DNA of 64,000 nt from an uncultured Alphaproteobacteria bacterium (GTDB lineage: Bacteria; Pseudomonadota; Alphaproteobacteria; RF32; CAG-239). Positions 49,814 through 59,196 of this stretch are shown here, in pieces. Location: assembly GCA_934229625.1 (NCBI GenBank), contig CAKQDU010000001.1:62001-126000 (forward strand), in the 5' to 3' direction. Every line of letters begins with the position of its first letter. Positions within the stretch are counted from its first letter, which is position 1. The notes under the pieces were generated by a model. It made no database searches. It saw only the letters and a program-made list of their open reading frames with translations, and was not told where the DNA came from. The translations under genes were made by a program, and so were the position numbers.

Positions 49814-51142
49814 TTAAGCCGCACTCCCATTTTTCAAAAGTTCTTCCGTCACTTGATATAGTTTAGATGAATATCTAGCTCCTTTTATAAGGACTGTATC
49901 ATTATTTTGCAAGAGTTTATTTAACAAAAAATCAGCAACTTGGTCTTTATTTTCAAAGTAATACTGCTGTTTTTCGACCGGCAACTGCGCCAACATATCT
50001 TTCATTTCCGGACAAACCCCGACAACCACATCAATAGAGCTGTTTGCCAGCTGTTTTCCTATTTCTATGTGCCGTGCTTTGGAGGTGTCTCCAAGCTCTG
50101 CCATTTTACCCAATACTACAATTTTACGTCCTGCCGTATGGGTTTTATCCAAAGCTTCTATGCCGAGTTTCATCGCTTCCGGCTGTCCTGAATAGCTGTC
50201 ATCAATCAAAGTATAATGACCGTCATGAATTTTTAAATTATGATGTTTGCCTCGTCCGTCCAGCGCGCCAAAATCTTTGATATAAGAAGCGGCTTTGTTT
50301 ACATCCAAACCCAAAGCCTGCACCACGGTAAGAGCGCACCAGGCGTTATATAAATATTGTTCGCCTTCTTCTTGAGTGGTAAAATTATCGGTAGGGTGGG
50401 TGTTTTTGCCAAAGGTAATAATTTTGGCGTTATGCTTTTCAGCCTCGTTTTTCAGAATATCGGCAAAGTTGGTGTCTTCATTTATAACAGCTATTCCGCC
50501 GTGTTTCGGCAAACCTTCAAAAATTTCTGCCTTAGCATGGGCGATTCCTTCAAAATTTGGAAAAAATTCGATATGCATCGGATAAACGTTGGTAATCACG
50601 GCGATATCCGGTTTAACCAAGTTTACGGAATGAGAAATTTCGCCTTTGGAACTCATACCCATTTCAATTATGGCGTAGCTTGCATCCATATCCATCTCGC
50701 ACAAACTTTGCGGCACGCCGATTTGATTGTTATGATTACCTGCTGTGGCATAGGTTTTGGCAAAATGTGAGAGCAAAAAAGCGATTTCTTCTTTGGTGGT
50801 GGTTTTGCCTGCGCTTCCGGTTAGACCGATAACCTTGCCTTTAAATTGACTGCGGTTATAAGCGCCGATTTTGCCATAGGCTTCCAAAGTGTCCGGCACA
50901 ATCAGCTGTTTTTCTGCCGGAATATCTTTCAGCAAATGGTCCACAACGACCAGAGGACAACCTTTAGCCACAACGTCTTTTACAAAATCATGTGCATCAA
51001 ATCTTTCACCGCGCAAAGCTATAAATAAAGAATGCTCGTCAACTTTGCGGCTATCGGTAGATATGTTATTTATTTCAATATCTGCGGATACCGAGTTGCT
51101 GCCAATAATTTCCGCCAGTTTTTCTGAGTTTATCTTTATCAT
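49814..51142 (-). CDS. murF: UDP-MurNAc-tripeptide D-alanyl-D-alanine ligase MurF
   Basis: MurF adds D-Ala-D-Ala to complete the UDP-MurNAc-pentapeptide. The 442-residue protein has the Mur ligase motifs: GLTGSAGKTTTKE (P-loop), NHNNQIGVP, EMGMSSKGEI and DDSYSGQPEAM. The ATG at 51142 follows the hydrogenase stop by 2 nt and is preferred to a GTG at 51151 that overlaps it. The linkage of a cell-wall ligase to a hydrogenase gene is unusual. Other mur/fts genes are not nearby. Confidence 0.95.
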   Translation of the reverse strand: MIKINSEKLAEIIGSNSVSADIEINNISTDSRKVDEHSLFIALRGERFDAHDFVKDVVAKGCPLVVVDHLLKDIPAEKQLIVPDTLEAYGKIGAYNRSQFKGKVIGLTGSAGKTTTKEEIAFLLSHFAKTYATAGNHNNQIGVPQSLCEMDMDASYAIIEMGMSSKGEISHSVNLVKPDIAVITNVYPMHIEFFPNFEGIAHAKAEIFEGLPKHGGIAVINEDTNFADILKNEAEKHNAKIITFGKNTHPTDNFTTQEEGEQYLYNAWCALTVVQALGLDVNKAASYIKDFGALDGRGKHHNLKIHDGHYTLIDDSYSGQPEAMKLGIEALDKTHTAGRKIVVLGKMAELGDTSKARHIEIGKQLANSSIDVVVGVCPEMKDMLAQLPVEKQQYYFENKDQVADFLLNKLLQNNDTVLIKGARYSSKLYQVTEELLKNGSAA

Positions 51143-51144
51143 AA

Positions 51145-52587
51145 TCAGCACTCGATGTCTTTACTGGTTTTTACATAATTTTCCACTAATACAGTTCCGC
51201 GTTTTGCCGGAATAATTGCTCCGGGGCCGGCAATACAGCCACCTTCACAGCACATAACTTCGACCATGTTAGCATCTTCGGGAGCTTTGGCGGCAAAACG
51301 TTTTAGAAGTTTGCAGCTTTCTTTTGTCAAACCGTCAATTTTCAGCGGTTTATATTCTGCTTTGTTGCCAACTACAAATTGCACGGCACCGGCTACGCCT
51401 CCGGAAATTGGAAAACGTCTGCCTTGAGCCGAAGATTCCACGGCGAATTTATCGGCTTCTAACGCAGTCGGGTTGATTTGCGCGGCATCAAAGGCGGCTT
51501 GAAGTTCTTCAAAAATCAAAACATAGTCAACATTAGGATTACGCTCGGCTTCTAAACGTTTAGCCAAACAAGGTCCGACAAATACGGTTTTGTATTCCGG
51601 AAATTCTTTTTTCATCACTTCGGCAATGTAATACATCGGACTGCCTGAGGTGGAAACATATTCTTTAAGTTCCGGCATATGTTTTTCCATTGCCTGAACC
51701 CAAGCCGGACAGCAAGATGTAGTCATGAATTTTGCACCTTCATGCATACGTTCCACAAATTCTGCCGCTTCATTTTTAGTTGTTATATCCGCGCCTTGCG
51801 CCACTTCGACCACTTCGTCAAAGCCAAGTTTTTTGAAGGCGGTTATAACTTTTCCCAAATCGTTGCTGAACTGACCGATAACAGCCGGCGCCAGCATGGC
51901 AATAGTTTTTTTCTGCGGATTTTTCAGGGTTTTCAAAACGTCCAGCAGCTGCGAATTGTGAGCAATTGCGCCAAACGGACAAGAAACAATACATTTGCCG
52001 CAAGAAATGCATTTATCATAGTCAATATGTTCTATTCCGTTTTCATCTTTGCTGATTGCGCCAACCGGACAAGCATCTTCACAAGGAACAAGAGCTTTGT
52101 TAATGGCATTATAAGGGCAGTTGCCGGCACAAAGTCCGCATTTAATGCAGTTATCTTGTAAAATTACTGCTTTTTTAGCGACAATGATTGTCTTTTTAGG
52201 GCAGTTTACGGCGCAAGGACGGGCATAGCAGCCGTGGCAAGCGCTGGTTACTTCATAATGAGTTGATTTGCAAGCGTCGCAAACACCTGGCAAAACCGAA
52301 ACAGTTGCTTTTTCTGCTTTTGTACGGGCTAAAAAATCTTTAGCCGCGTCAGTTAGATTTTTTTCAGAATCAACGTCACAAGGAGTAAATCCCAATGCCG
52401 CTAAACAAAGCTGCTTTACGGCATTGCGGTCTTTTTCCAGAGAGCCGCGCGCCGGTTTAGAAGTATCCGGCACCAAATTTTCGGGGATATTTTCAATATC
52501 GGATAAATTATTTTCTAAAAAACTTTTGGCAACACTAGTTAAAACAGAAAGCCGTAAAACAGCGGCATTGTTTTTTGGATTAAGCAT
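51145..52587 (-). CDS. [FeFe] hydrogenase, group B-like
   Basis: A 480-residue iron-only hydrogenase. The N-terminal third carries a Cys-rich segment (CDACKSTH, CHGCYARPCAVNCP) and three 4Fe-4S-type motifs (CIKCGLCAGNCP, CEDACP, CISCGKCIVSCP). The H-cluster motifs follow: L1 TSCCPAW at 290-296, L2 GPCLAK at 338-343, and L3 MCCEGGC at about 445-451. The L1 TSCCP form and the N-terminal cluster layout resemble the monomeric group B enzymes of gut anaerobes. It would produce H2 from ferredoxin. The maturases HydE, HydF and HydG are not in this window. It heads the operon that includes murF. Confidence 0.92.
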   Translation of the reverse strand: MLNPKNNAAVLRLSVLTSVAKSFLENNLSDIENIPENLVPDTSKPARGSLEKDRNAVKQLCLAALGFTPCDVDSEKNLTDAAKDFLARTKAEKATVSVLPGVCDACKSTHYEVTSACHGCYARPCAVNCPKKTIIVAKKAVILQDNCIKCGLCAGNCPYNAINKALVPCEDACPVGAISKDENGIEHIDYDKCISCGKCIVSCPFGAIAHNSQLLDVLKTLKNPQKKTIAMLAPAVIGQFSNDLGKVITAFKKLGFDEVVEVAQGADITTKNEAAEFVERMHEGAKFMTTSCCPAWVQAMEKHMPELKEYVSTSGSPMYYIAEVMKKEFPEYKTVFVGPCLAKRLEAERNPNVDYVLIFEELQAAFDAAQINPTALEADKFAVESSAQGRRFPISGGVAGAVQFVVGNKAEYKPLKIDGLTKESCKLLKRFAAKAPEDANMVEVMCCEGGCIAGPGAIIPAKRGTVLVENYVKTSKDIEC

Positions 52588-52698
52588 AAGAATTAGGCCC
52601 TTTCAATAAAATCGTTCAAATTAACCTAATCTTATACAATAACTTACGTAAAAAGCAATAGTTTTTGCGGATGCGTCTACAAGCTTTTGAAGTAAAAA

Positions 52699-52735
52699 AA
52701 TTGGTTAAGTATTATTTATCGCTGCTTAACCAATT
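52699..52735 (-). terminator. Terminator of the UvrD/PcrA gene
   Basis: AATTGGTTAAG pairs with CTTAACCAATT. Read on the minus strand it is followed by a run of T, directly after the helicase stop codon. Confidence 0.92.
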
Positions 52736-52752
52736 CTCTATAAAATTTTGCT

Positions 52753-55092
52753 TCAGGCTCTGCGGAGATAAGTTCCCATAATTTTGCGGCGGCCAAATTT
52801 TTCAAATTCCACTTCACAAGTCTGACCTTCTACGTTAGTTATTTTACCATATCCAAAACTTTCGTGATATACTTTTGTGCCAACCAGACTGGACGCTTTG
52901 CTGCTTTGATACGAATCATAATCGGCATAATCGTCGGGTTCATAGTCATAGTCGGCTTGATAACTCGGTTTGGTCGAAAACTTTGGCTTGTTGCTGTATT
53001 TGCTGCCGTATTTTTTGTATCCGCCGTTATAGCCGCTGTTGTTGCCGTATGAATTGTAACCAGAACCGCCGCCGTTGTAGCAGCTGCTGGTTTGGTTGAC
53101 AATATCCAACGTCGAAGTTGGAATTTCATTCAAAAAGCGTGACGGCATATTGTTTTGCCATTGTCCGTAAATACGGCGGCAATAAGTGGTTGTGATATAG
53201 AGTTTTTGCTTGGCGCGCGTGATGGCCACATAGGCTAGACGGCGTTCTTCTTCAAGCGAGTTAGCTCCTTCTTCCAAACTTCTTTGATGAGGAAACAAAC
53301 CTTCTTCCCAGCCTGGCAAAAAAACGATGTTAAATTCCAGACCTTTGGCAGAGTGCAGAGTAATAAGCATAACCTTATTATTGTCAACGGCGTTGTCGTT
53401 ATCCATTACCAAACTGACGTGTTCCAAAAATTCCGATAAATTCGGATAGTTTTCGGTGTCGCCCATCACGCCGACCAGCTCTCGCAAGTTTTCTATACGT
53501 CCCGGAGCGTCAGCCGAAGTATCATTTTTCAGCATTTCCAAATAGCCGGACTCGTCCAAAACCTGTTCAGCCAAATCGTTTGGCGAAACAGCGTCGGACA
53601 TGCGCTGCCATTCGGCAAATTTTGCCATAAGTTCGCTTAAATTTGCTTTTGCTTTGCCGCTTAATCCGCCGTTTTCCAACAAAATATGAACCGCCGCAAA
53701 CATAGATGTATGGTTATCGCGAGCGGTTTCTTGCAATTTTTCAATAGTTTTGGCGCCAATGCCGCGTGCCGGCTTGTTGATGATACGCTCAAACGCCAAA
53801 TCATCGCCAGGCTGCAAAATAACTCTGAAATAAGCCAATAAATCACGAATTTCAGCACGTTCATAGAATTTTGGTCCGCCGATAACCTGATATGGTATGG
53901 CTTCGCTGATAAATTTTTCTTCAAATTCACGGGTTTGAAAAGCCGTGCGCACCAAAACTGCAAAATCGGAGTAGGGATGTCCGCCGCGGTGTAAACGCTC
54001 AATTTCAGAGGCAATCCATTTGGCTTCTTCCTCACCGCTGTAAATGCTTAACACTTTGATTTTTTCGTTAATTCCTCGGCACGCCGGACTATTTTCGGCC
54101 ACGCGCAAAGTTTTTCCCAAACGTGTTGAATTGTGGGCTATCAGCGCTGAAGCGGCGTTTAAAATGTTGGCCGTTGAGCGATAGTTACGCTCCAAACGGA
54201 TAACTTTGGCGTCTTCAAAATCTTTTTGAAAGCGCATAATATTTTCAATTTCCGCTCCGCGCCAAGAATAAATGGATTGGTCGTCATCGCCGACACAGCA
54301 CAAATTGCGGTATTTTTGCGAAAGCAGACGCAAAAACAGATATTGCGTAACGTTGGTGTCTTGATACTCGTCCACCATAATATATTTGAATTTTTCTTGG
54401 TATTTGCGCAAAATTTCGGCGTCAGACATTAAAATAGTGAGCGTATCCAGCAAAATATCGCCAAAGTCAACACAATTCAGCTCCACCAAACGGGTCTGAT
54501 ATTTTTTATAGACTTCAAGCAAAACATTAGAACGATAATCTTGCTCTGCTTTATCAACTGTAATTCCTTTGTCTTTTAAACGAGAAATTTTTTCCATTAT
54601 GCTTTGCGCCGGATATTTTTTTTCATCAATGCCGGAAGATTCGCAAATTTGTTTAATCAAGCGTTTTTGGTCGTCTTCGCCTAAAATTGTGAAATTTGAA
54701 TGTAAGCCGACCACTTCGGCGTGAACGCGTAAAATTTTGACACAGATGCTGTGAAAAGTTCCAAGCCAGACGCTGTTTGCCATATCGCCGATAAGATTTT
54801 GCACACGCTCTTTCATTTCTTTGGCTGCGCGGTTGGTGAAAGTGACTACCAGACAATTCCACGGCTGAGCTTTCTGCATGGTTAAAATGTAAGCTAGTCT
54901 GGTTGTCAGCACCTTAGTTTTTCCCGTACCAGCGCCGGAAAGCACCAAAAGCGGTCCTTCGGTTGTTTCCACGGCCTGTTTTTGCTCAGGATTAAGTTCA
55001 TTCAGCCACGGCACAGAGGGGCGCAAAGCGCTGATATTGTCATAAATCTGCGGCGCGCAGCTGCTGTCGTCCAAATCAAATATGTCACTCAT
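52753..55092 (-). CDS. DNA helicase, UvrD/PcrA family
   Basis: A 779-residue superfamily 1A helicase: Q-motif LNPEQKQAVE, Walker A GAGTGKT at 53-59, DEYQDTN, GDDDQSIYSWRGA, motif IV RLERNYRS, LHSAKGLEF and AITRAKQKLY. The C-terminal 130 residues have a Gly/Tyr/Ser/Asn-rich disordered tract followed by a Tudor-like end (KVYHESFGYGKITNVEG) that contacts RNA polymerase in PcrA/UvrD. Single gene, divergent from the moxR-DUF58 pair. The name could be uvrD or pcrA. Confidence 0.95.
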   Translation of the reverse strand: MSDIFDLDDSSCAPQIYDNISALRPSVPWLNELNPEQKQAVETTEGPLLVLSGAGTGKTKVLTTRLAYILTMQKAQPWNCLVVTFTNRAAKEMKERVQNLIGDMANSVWLGTFHSICVKILRVHAEVVGLHSNFTILGEDDQKRLIKQICESSGIDEKKYPAQSIMEKISRLKDKGITVDKAEQDYRSNVLLEVYKKYQTRLVELNCVDFGDILLDTLTILMSDAEILRKYQEKFKYIMVDEYQDTNVTQYLFLRLLSQKYRNLCCVGDDDQSIYSWRGAEIENIMRFQKDFEDAKVIRLERNYRSTANILNAASALIAHNSTRLGKTLRVAENSPACRGINEKIKVLSIYSGEEEAKWIASEIERLHRGGHPYSDFAVLVRTAFQTREFEEKFISEAIPYQVIGGPKFYERAEIRDLLAYFRVILQPGDDLAFERIINKPARGIGAKTIEKLQETARDNHTSMFAAVHILLENGGLSGKAKANLSELMAKFAEWQRMSDAVSPNDLAEQVLDESGYLEMLKNDTSADAPGRIENLRELVGVMGDTENYPNLSEFLEHVSLVMDNDNAVDNNKVMLITLHSAKGLEFNIVFLPGWEEGLFPHQRSLEEGANSLEEERRLAYVAITRAKQKLYITTTYCRRIYGQWQNNMPSRFLNEIPTSTLDIVNQTSSCYNGGGSGYNSYGNNSGYNGGYKKYGSKYSNKPKFSTKPSYQADYDYEPDDYADYDSYQSSKASSLVGTKVYHESFGYGKITNVEGQTCEVEFEKFGRRKIMGTYLRRA

Positions 55093-55199
55093 TTTAGAAA
55101 TCTTCTTGTTTTTAACATTTTTAAAACCTATATATCGTAAATATAAAAGAAAGAAAAGTTTTTATTTAGACTTGCGTACAATTTTTTGAAAGGCTTAAA

Positions 55200-56189
55200 A
55201 TGTCAGAAATCAGAAATAAAATAACAAACTTAAAACAATTTATGGAAAGCCGTATTTTGGGGCAGGAAGCTTTAGTCAGAAAGCTGATAATATCCATGCT
55301 TGCAGATGGCCATGTGTTGGTTGAGGGCGCTCCCGGACTGGCAAAAACAAAAGCAATAAAAACATTGTCCGAATGTATTGATGCTTTGTATAGCCGTATT
55401 CAATTTACCCCTGATTTGCTGCCGTCAGATATTACCGGAAGTGATATCTATGTTGCTTCTACGGGAGTGTTTGAATTTAGAAAAGGTCCGATTTTTGCTA
55501 ATTTGGTTTTGGCCGATGAAATTAACCGCGCGCCGGCAAAAGTTCAATCCGCGCTACTGGAATCGATGGCCGAAAGACAAGTCAGCGTCGGCGGAAAACT
55601 TTATAAATTACCAAAATTGTTTATGGTTATGGCTACACAAAACCCGATTGAACACGAAGGAACATACAATCTTCCTGAAGCTCAGCTTGATAGATTTTTG
55701 ATGTATATAAAAATAAATCAGCCGGACGCGGTTACGGAACGAAAGATTTTGCAGCTGGTGCGAAATGAAGACAACAATACTCAAACCTCGGCTGACAGTT
55801 TAGCTCAATTCAAAGCCAAATTCGGTACTCTTAAATATGACGATATCAACGCCGCACGGCAAGAAGCCTATAAAATTCATTGCAGCGACGCTATTGAAGA
55901 ATATCTAATTCAGCTGATTATGGCTACACGGCATCCGGAACGCTATGACGAATCGCTGAAAAACACCATTGCATTCGGCGCAAGTCCGCGTGCCACAATT
56001 GCTTTGGATAAATGCGCTAAAATAAACGCTTGGCTTGCCGGCCGCGATTTTGTAACACCAGAAGACATTCATTCTGTTGTTTATGATGTGTTGCGCCATA
56101 GAATTATTTTAAGCTTTGAAGCTCAGGCAAGCGGTCTAACAAGTGATGAAATTATAACAAAATTGCTAAAGGTTGTACCTTTGCCGTAA
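55200..56189 (+). CDS. MoxR-family AAA+ ATPase
   Basis: A 329-residue classical MoxR ATPase. It has the P-loop GAPGLAKT near residue 43-50, SDITGSDIY, Walker B LVLADEINRAPAKVQSALLE, sensor-1 MATQNPIEHEGTY, LPEAQLDRFLMY, and a C-terminal lid with ASPRATIALDK. It acts with the DUF58 protein that follows 4 nt after its stop, as is standard for this pair, probably in protein maturation or envelope stress. It is distinct from the low-complexity MoxR at 14663. Divergent from the helicase gene. Confidence 0.95.
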   Translation: MSEIRNKITNLKQFMESRILGQEALVRKLIISMLADGHVLVEGAPGLAKTKAIKTLSECIDALYSRIQFTPDLLPSDITGSDIYVASTGVFEFRKGPIFANLVLADEINRAPAKVQSALLESMAERQVSVGGKLYKLPKLFMVMATQNPIEHEGTYNLPEAQLDRFLMYIKINQPDAVTERKILQLVRNEDNNTQTSADSLAQFKAKFGTLKYDDINAARQEAYKIHCSDAIEEYLIQLIMATRHPERYDESLKNTIAFGASPRATIALDKCAKINAWLAGRDFVTPEDIHSVVYDVLRHRIILSFEAQASGLTSDEIITKLLKVVPLP

Positions 56190-56201
56190 GGATTGATTGC
56201 T

Positions 56202-57122
56202 ATGCTGTTTTTTAAAAAAAATAAAAAGCAGAACGTAATAAACGGGTTGACCGTCGCGGTGCCGGATTTGATTGCACAGCAGCGTTTTTTGCCATATTTG
56301 CTACGGCAACACGATTTTATAACTTCAAGCCGCTCAGGCAATGTTAAATCTGCGTTCAAGGGCAGGGGAATAGAACTTGAAGAAGTGCGCGCCTATAATT
56401 TTGGCGATGATGTGCGCGATATAGATTGGCGTATTACCGCTCGAAAATCAGAACCGTTTACCAAAGTGTATTCTGAGGAAAAAGACCGGCTTATAACTGT
56501 TGTGCTTGATTTGTCGGCAACAATGATATTCGGCTCCAAAAAAGAGTTGAAATCAGTCGCCGCTGCCAAAATAGCCGCATTGCTTGGATGGCTTTCGGTT
56601 CGTAATAAGGACCGTTTCGGAATTTTAATATATGACGGAGAAAATTCTTTTTATTTTAAACCGCAGGGAAATATGAATAATTTGATGTCGGTGTTCGGTA
56701 AAATTTCTGAATTCAGCAAAAAAGCTTTGAACGGCGGCAGAATCGGAAATTTGGGCGATGCTCTTAAAACATTGGAATATCATCAAAAAGGACAGGGTAC
56801 AATTTTTATAATAAGTGATTTTTATCATTTTGATAACGAACAGTTTAAAAATATTGCGGCGTTGGCCAAAAATAATAAAATTTACTGCGTGCAAGTGTTT
56901 GATATTTTGGAAGACATCGCTCCGCCCAATGGAGAATACCGAATAATTTATAACGGACAGGAACTGGAGTTTAACAGCTCATCCGATAGTTTTAAGGCGG
57001 AATATAAAAAATATTTTGCCCAAAATCGAGAAAATATTAGAAGAAATTGCCAAAAATTTTTATGCAAATATCTTGAAATTCGTACTGATATGCCTATTTT
57101 CAAACAGTTACAGCTTATGTAA
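56202..57122 (+). CDS. DUF58 domain protein, MoxR partner
   Basis: A 306-residue protein with the DUF58 signature GDDVRDIDWRITAR (residues about 62-75), followed by a VWA-like fold (VVLDLSATMIFGS, GRIGNLGDALKTLEYHQ, IFIISDFYHF). The usual MIDAS DxSxS is partly kept (LDLSATM). TAAGGA precedes the ATG at 56202; a TTG nine bases upstream is the alternative. Works with the preceding MoxR ATPase. No larger Bat-type cluster follows. Confidence 0.93.
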   Translation: MLFFKKNKKQNVINGLTVAVPDLIAQQRFLPYLLRQHDFITSSRSGNVKSAFKGRGIELEEVRAYNFGDDVRDIDWRITARKSEPFTKVYSEEKDRLITVVLDLSATMIFGSKKELKSVAAAKIAALLGWLSVRNKDRFGILIYDGENSFYFKPQGNMNNLMSVFGKISEFSKKALNGGRIGNLGDALKTLEYHQKGQGTIFIISDFYHFDNEQFKNIAALAKNNKIYCVQVFDILEDIAPPNGEYRIIYNGQELEFNSSSDSFKAEYKKYFAQNRENIRRNCQKFLCKYLEIRTDMPIFKQLQLM

Positions 57123-57194
57123 AAAAACTTGACATAATAATATTATTGTGTTAACACTTCAAAAGAATTATTATTGTATAATAAAGAGGTAAAA

Positions 57195-58160
57195 ATGGTT
57201 AAATTAAATGAAAACACAGCATACAAAAGAGGACAGGAACTTTTAGATGCCGGTCAATACGAAGAAGCTATACAAAAATTTGCAGAAGTGATAGCTGAAA
57301 ATCCAAGAGCTTGGAAAGCAATGAACAGCCAGGGATTTGCTTATCAAAAAATGAGTAAATATACAGATGCGGTTGAGTGCTTTGATAAAGCATTGGCTGT
57401 TAATCCTAAATCTGTCGAAGTCTTGAATAATAAAGGCGTGACTTTGAGTATGCGTGGACTTTATAAAGAAGCAATCGCTTGTTTTGATGAAGCTTTTGCC
57501 AATGATTGCACCTCTTTGGAAGCTTTAAACGGTAAGGCTATTGCCTTGCAGCACATGTTTTCATACAAAGAAGCTTTGGATGTTTTGGAAGAAGCTATGA
57601 AAATTGACAGCAAACATCCTCAAACATTACTAAGTATCGCAGTAACTTTACAAAAATTGAAACAATATGACCGTTCAATTTCTTTTTTCAAAAAAGTTTT
57701 GTCAGGCGATAAATACAATACAAAAGCTTGGAATGGTATCGGTGTTACATATCAGCTGATGGGGGATAATGAATCCGCTTTGAAATGTTTTACAAAAATT
57801 CTGAATATTAACAGCCAGGAATTGCAGGCATGGATAAGCATCGGCTATGTATATCAAAAAATGTTTAAATTTAAAGATGCTTTGAAATGCTATAAAAAAG
57901 CTCAAGCCATTGTCGGCGGACGTTATACTCACAAACTTTATGACGGTTTGGCTTCTTGCTTAACCAAACTTTCAGAATTTGACCAGGCTATTGAGGTTTA
58001 TAAGCTTATTTATCAAAGTGAAGAAGGTAAAAGAAAATGGGACGCTCAGCGCTCTATAAAATTTGTAAACAAATTAAAGCGTAAACAAGCTGTCGGTCAG
58101 TTGCCGGATATCATGCCTAAAACAGACATAGAAGATGCCGAAACCTCTGTCGCCGAATAA
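57195..58160 (+). CDS. TPR-repeat protein
   Basis: A 321-residue protein made almost wholly of tetratricopeptide repeats (about eight, each 34 residues, with the A..N.G....l..y.eAi..f..al pattern, e.g. WKAMNSQGFAYQKMSKYTDA). There is no signal peptide, so it is cytosolic, and it ends in an acidic tail. AAAGAGG precedes the ATG at 57195. TTGACA at 57129 may be part of its promoter. TPR proteins scaffold complexes; no partner can be named from context. Confidence 0.9.
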   Translation: MVKLNENTAYKRGQELLDAGQYEEAIQKFAEVIAENPRAWKAMNSQGFAYQKMSKYTDAVECFDKALAVNPKSVEVLNNKGVTLSMRGLYKEAIACFDEAFANDCTSLEALNGKAIALQHMFSYKEALDVLEEAMKIDSKHPQTLLSIAVTLQKLKQYDRSISFFKKVLSGDKYNTKAWNGIGVTYQLMGDNESALKCFTKILNINSQELQAWISIGYVYQKMFKFKDALKCYKKAQAIVGGRYTHKLYDGLASCLTKLSEFDQAIEVYKLIYQSEEGKRKWDAQRSIKFVNKLKRKQAVGQLPDIMPKTDIEDAETSVAE

Positions 58161-58187
58161 AAATTTGGTCAAAATATTTCAAGAAAT

Positions 58188-58220
58188 AAAAACGGTTGTG
58201 TTAAAACAGCCGTTTTTTAT
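58188..58220 (+). terminator. Terminator after the TPR gene
   Basis: AAAACGGCTG-type arm pairs with its complement (AAAACGGTTGTG...ACAGCCGTTTTTTA), followed by T residues. Confidence 0.85.
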
Positions 58221-58293
58221 ATTGAAAATTGTAGATTAAAATCGTTTGTTTTCTGTTTTTAGGTTACATTTTATCGTTGCTTTAATTTTTTGC

Positions 58294-58323
58294 TTGATTA
58301 TTAAGCATTCTATACTCTATACT
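58294..58323 (+). promoter_or_regulatory. Probable promoter of the pilin copy 4 leader
   Basis: TTGATT at 58294 and TATACT at 58318 with an 18-nt spacer. The transcript would start about 58330 and contain the structured leader. Confidence 0.55.
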
Positions 58324-58329
58324 AGCAAT

Positions 58330-58545
58330 GTACTGAGAAGTGCAGGGCGTCAGAAACCCTTTATACATACAGTCGTTGAGCATAATACGACTTAAAATTT
58401 GTTATGCCGATTTTCTGTTCGCTGGACGGATGTCGGCTAAATAAGGTTTCGGCCAAATAAGCCGAGCCGTTTGTATGTATACGGTTTCTGAACATCCGCC
58501 CGCTTTGCAGCGGGTTTTATTTTTTGTGTTTTTAGGAGGTTTGGA
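58330..58545 (+). promoter_or_regulatory. Structured leader RNA with terminator before pilin copy 4
   Basis: Long-range arms CAGAAACC + TATACATAC (58351-58370) pair with GTATGTATA + GGTTTCTG (58473-58490), closing a domain. Local hairpins lie inside: AGTCGT/ACGACT (58371-58392), GCCGA/TCGGC (58407-58437) and TCGGC/GCCGA (58449-58465). GGATGT inside matches ACATCC just after the closing stem, a possible pseudoknot. A terminator, CCCGC/GCGGG then a U-rich tract, lies at 58499-58525, before AGGAGG at 58534. The layout is like a riboswitch or attenuator; no known class was recognised. Confidence 0.6.
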
Positions 58546-58548
58546 AAT

Positions 58549-59196
58549 ATGAATAAAAATGTTAAAAACAGGCAGTGCAGCGGTCGCTCAATGATAGAAA
58601 TGCTGGGGGTACTATCTATCATCGGCGTGCTGAGTGTCGGCGGTATTGCCGGTTATTCCAAAGCTATGCTGAATTATAAATTAAATAAATCTGTCGAAGC
58701 ACATCGCGATGTTATATTTGGTCTAGTTCATTATAAAGATAGGCTAAAACCGGCAGAAGGTCAGAATTTAATCAATGAAGAAGTGGCATCTTTAGGACTT
58801 AAACCTAATAATTGGCGCAAAGATGGTGTTTATCTGATTGATGATATGAATAACACGATATTTATTGGTATTTATGGCGATGATAAACATATAGGATATG
58901 AAATCAGAATGCCTGCCAGAACGATTTCTCATAATGCAGATGGAAAAGTAGTGCAAAGCTATCCTTATAATTTTTGCGTGACAGCTATTAAACAACTGAT
59001 TATTCCGTTGTCGGAAATGATTGAGGAATTTTCTTTTTATAGAACTAAAAGCGGTTGGGATTCTTTTTATGGCAGTAAATTTTGTGGTAAAGATTGCAAA
59101 TGCATAAGTCAAATAAATGTTTCTCAGATGTTCGCCGAATGCCAGACTTGCGGTAAATCTGACGGTGAAGGTTGTTCAATTATCTTAAAATTTTAA
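58549..59196 (+). CDS. Type IV pilin-like protein, copy 4
   Basis: A 215-residue protein with the family core GRSMIEMLGVLSIIGVLSVG and a similar C-terminal Cys set (CGKDCKC, CQTC, last Cys near the end). The leader peptide is 12 residues. The body is diverged from the other three copies but keeps VASLGLKPNNW-type and SFYGxKFC-type segments. AGGAGG lies 9 nt before the ATG. The long structured leader upstream suggests control by attenuation. Confidence 0.86.
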   Translation: MNKNVKNRQCSGRSMIEMLGVLSIIGVLSVGGIAGYSKAMLNYKLNKSVEAHRDVIFGLVHYKDRLKPAEGQNLINEEVASLGLKPNNWRKDGVYLIDDMNNTIFIGIYGDDKHIGYEIRMPARTISHNADGKVVQSYPYNFCVTAIKQLIIPLSEMIEEFSFYRTKSGWDSFYGSKFCGKDCKCISQINVSQMFAECQTCGKSDGEGCSIILKF

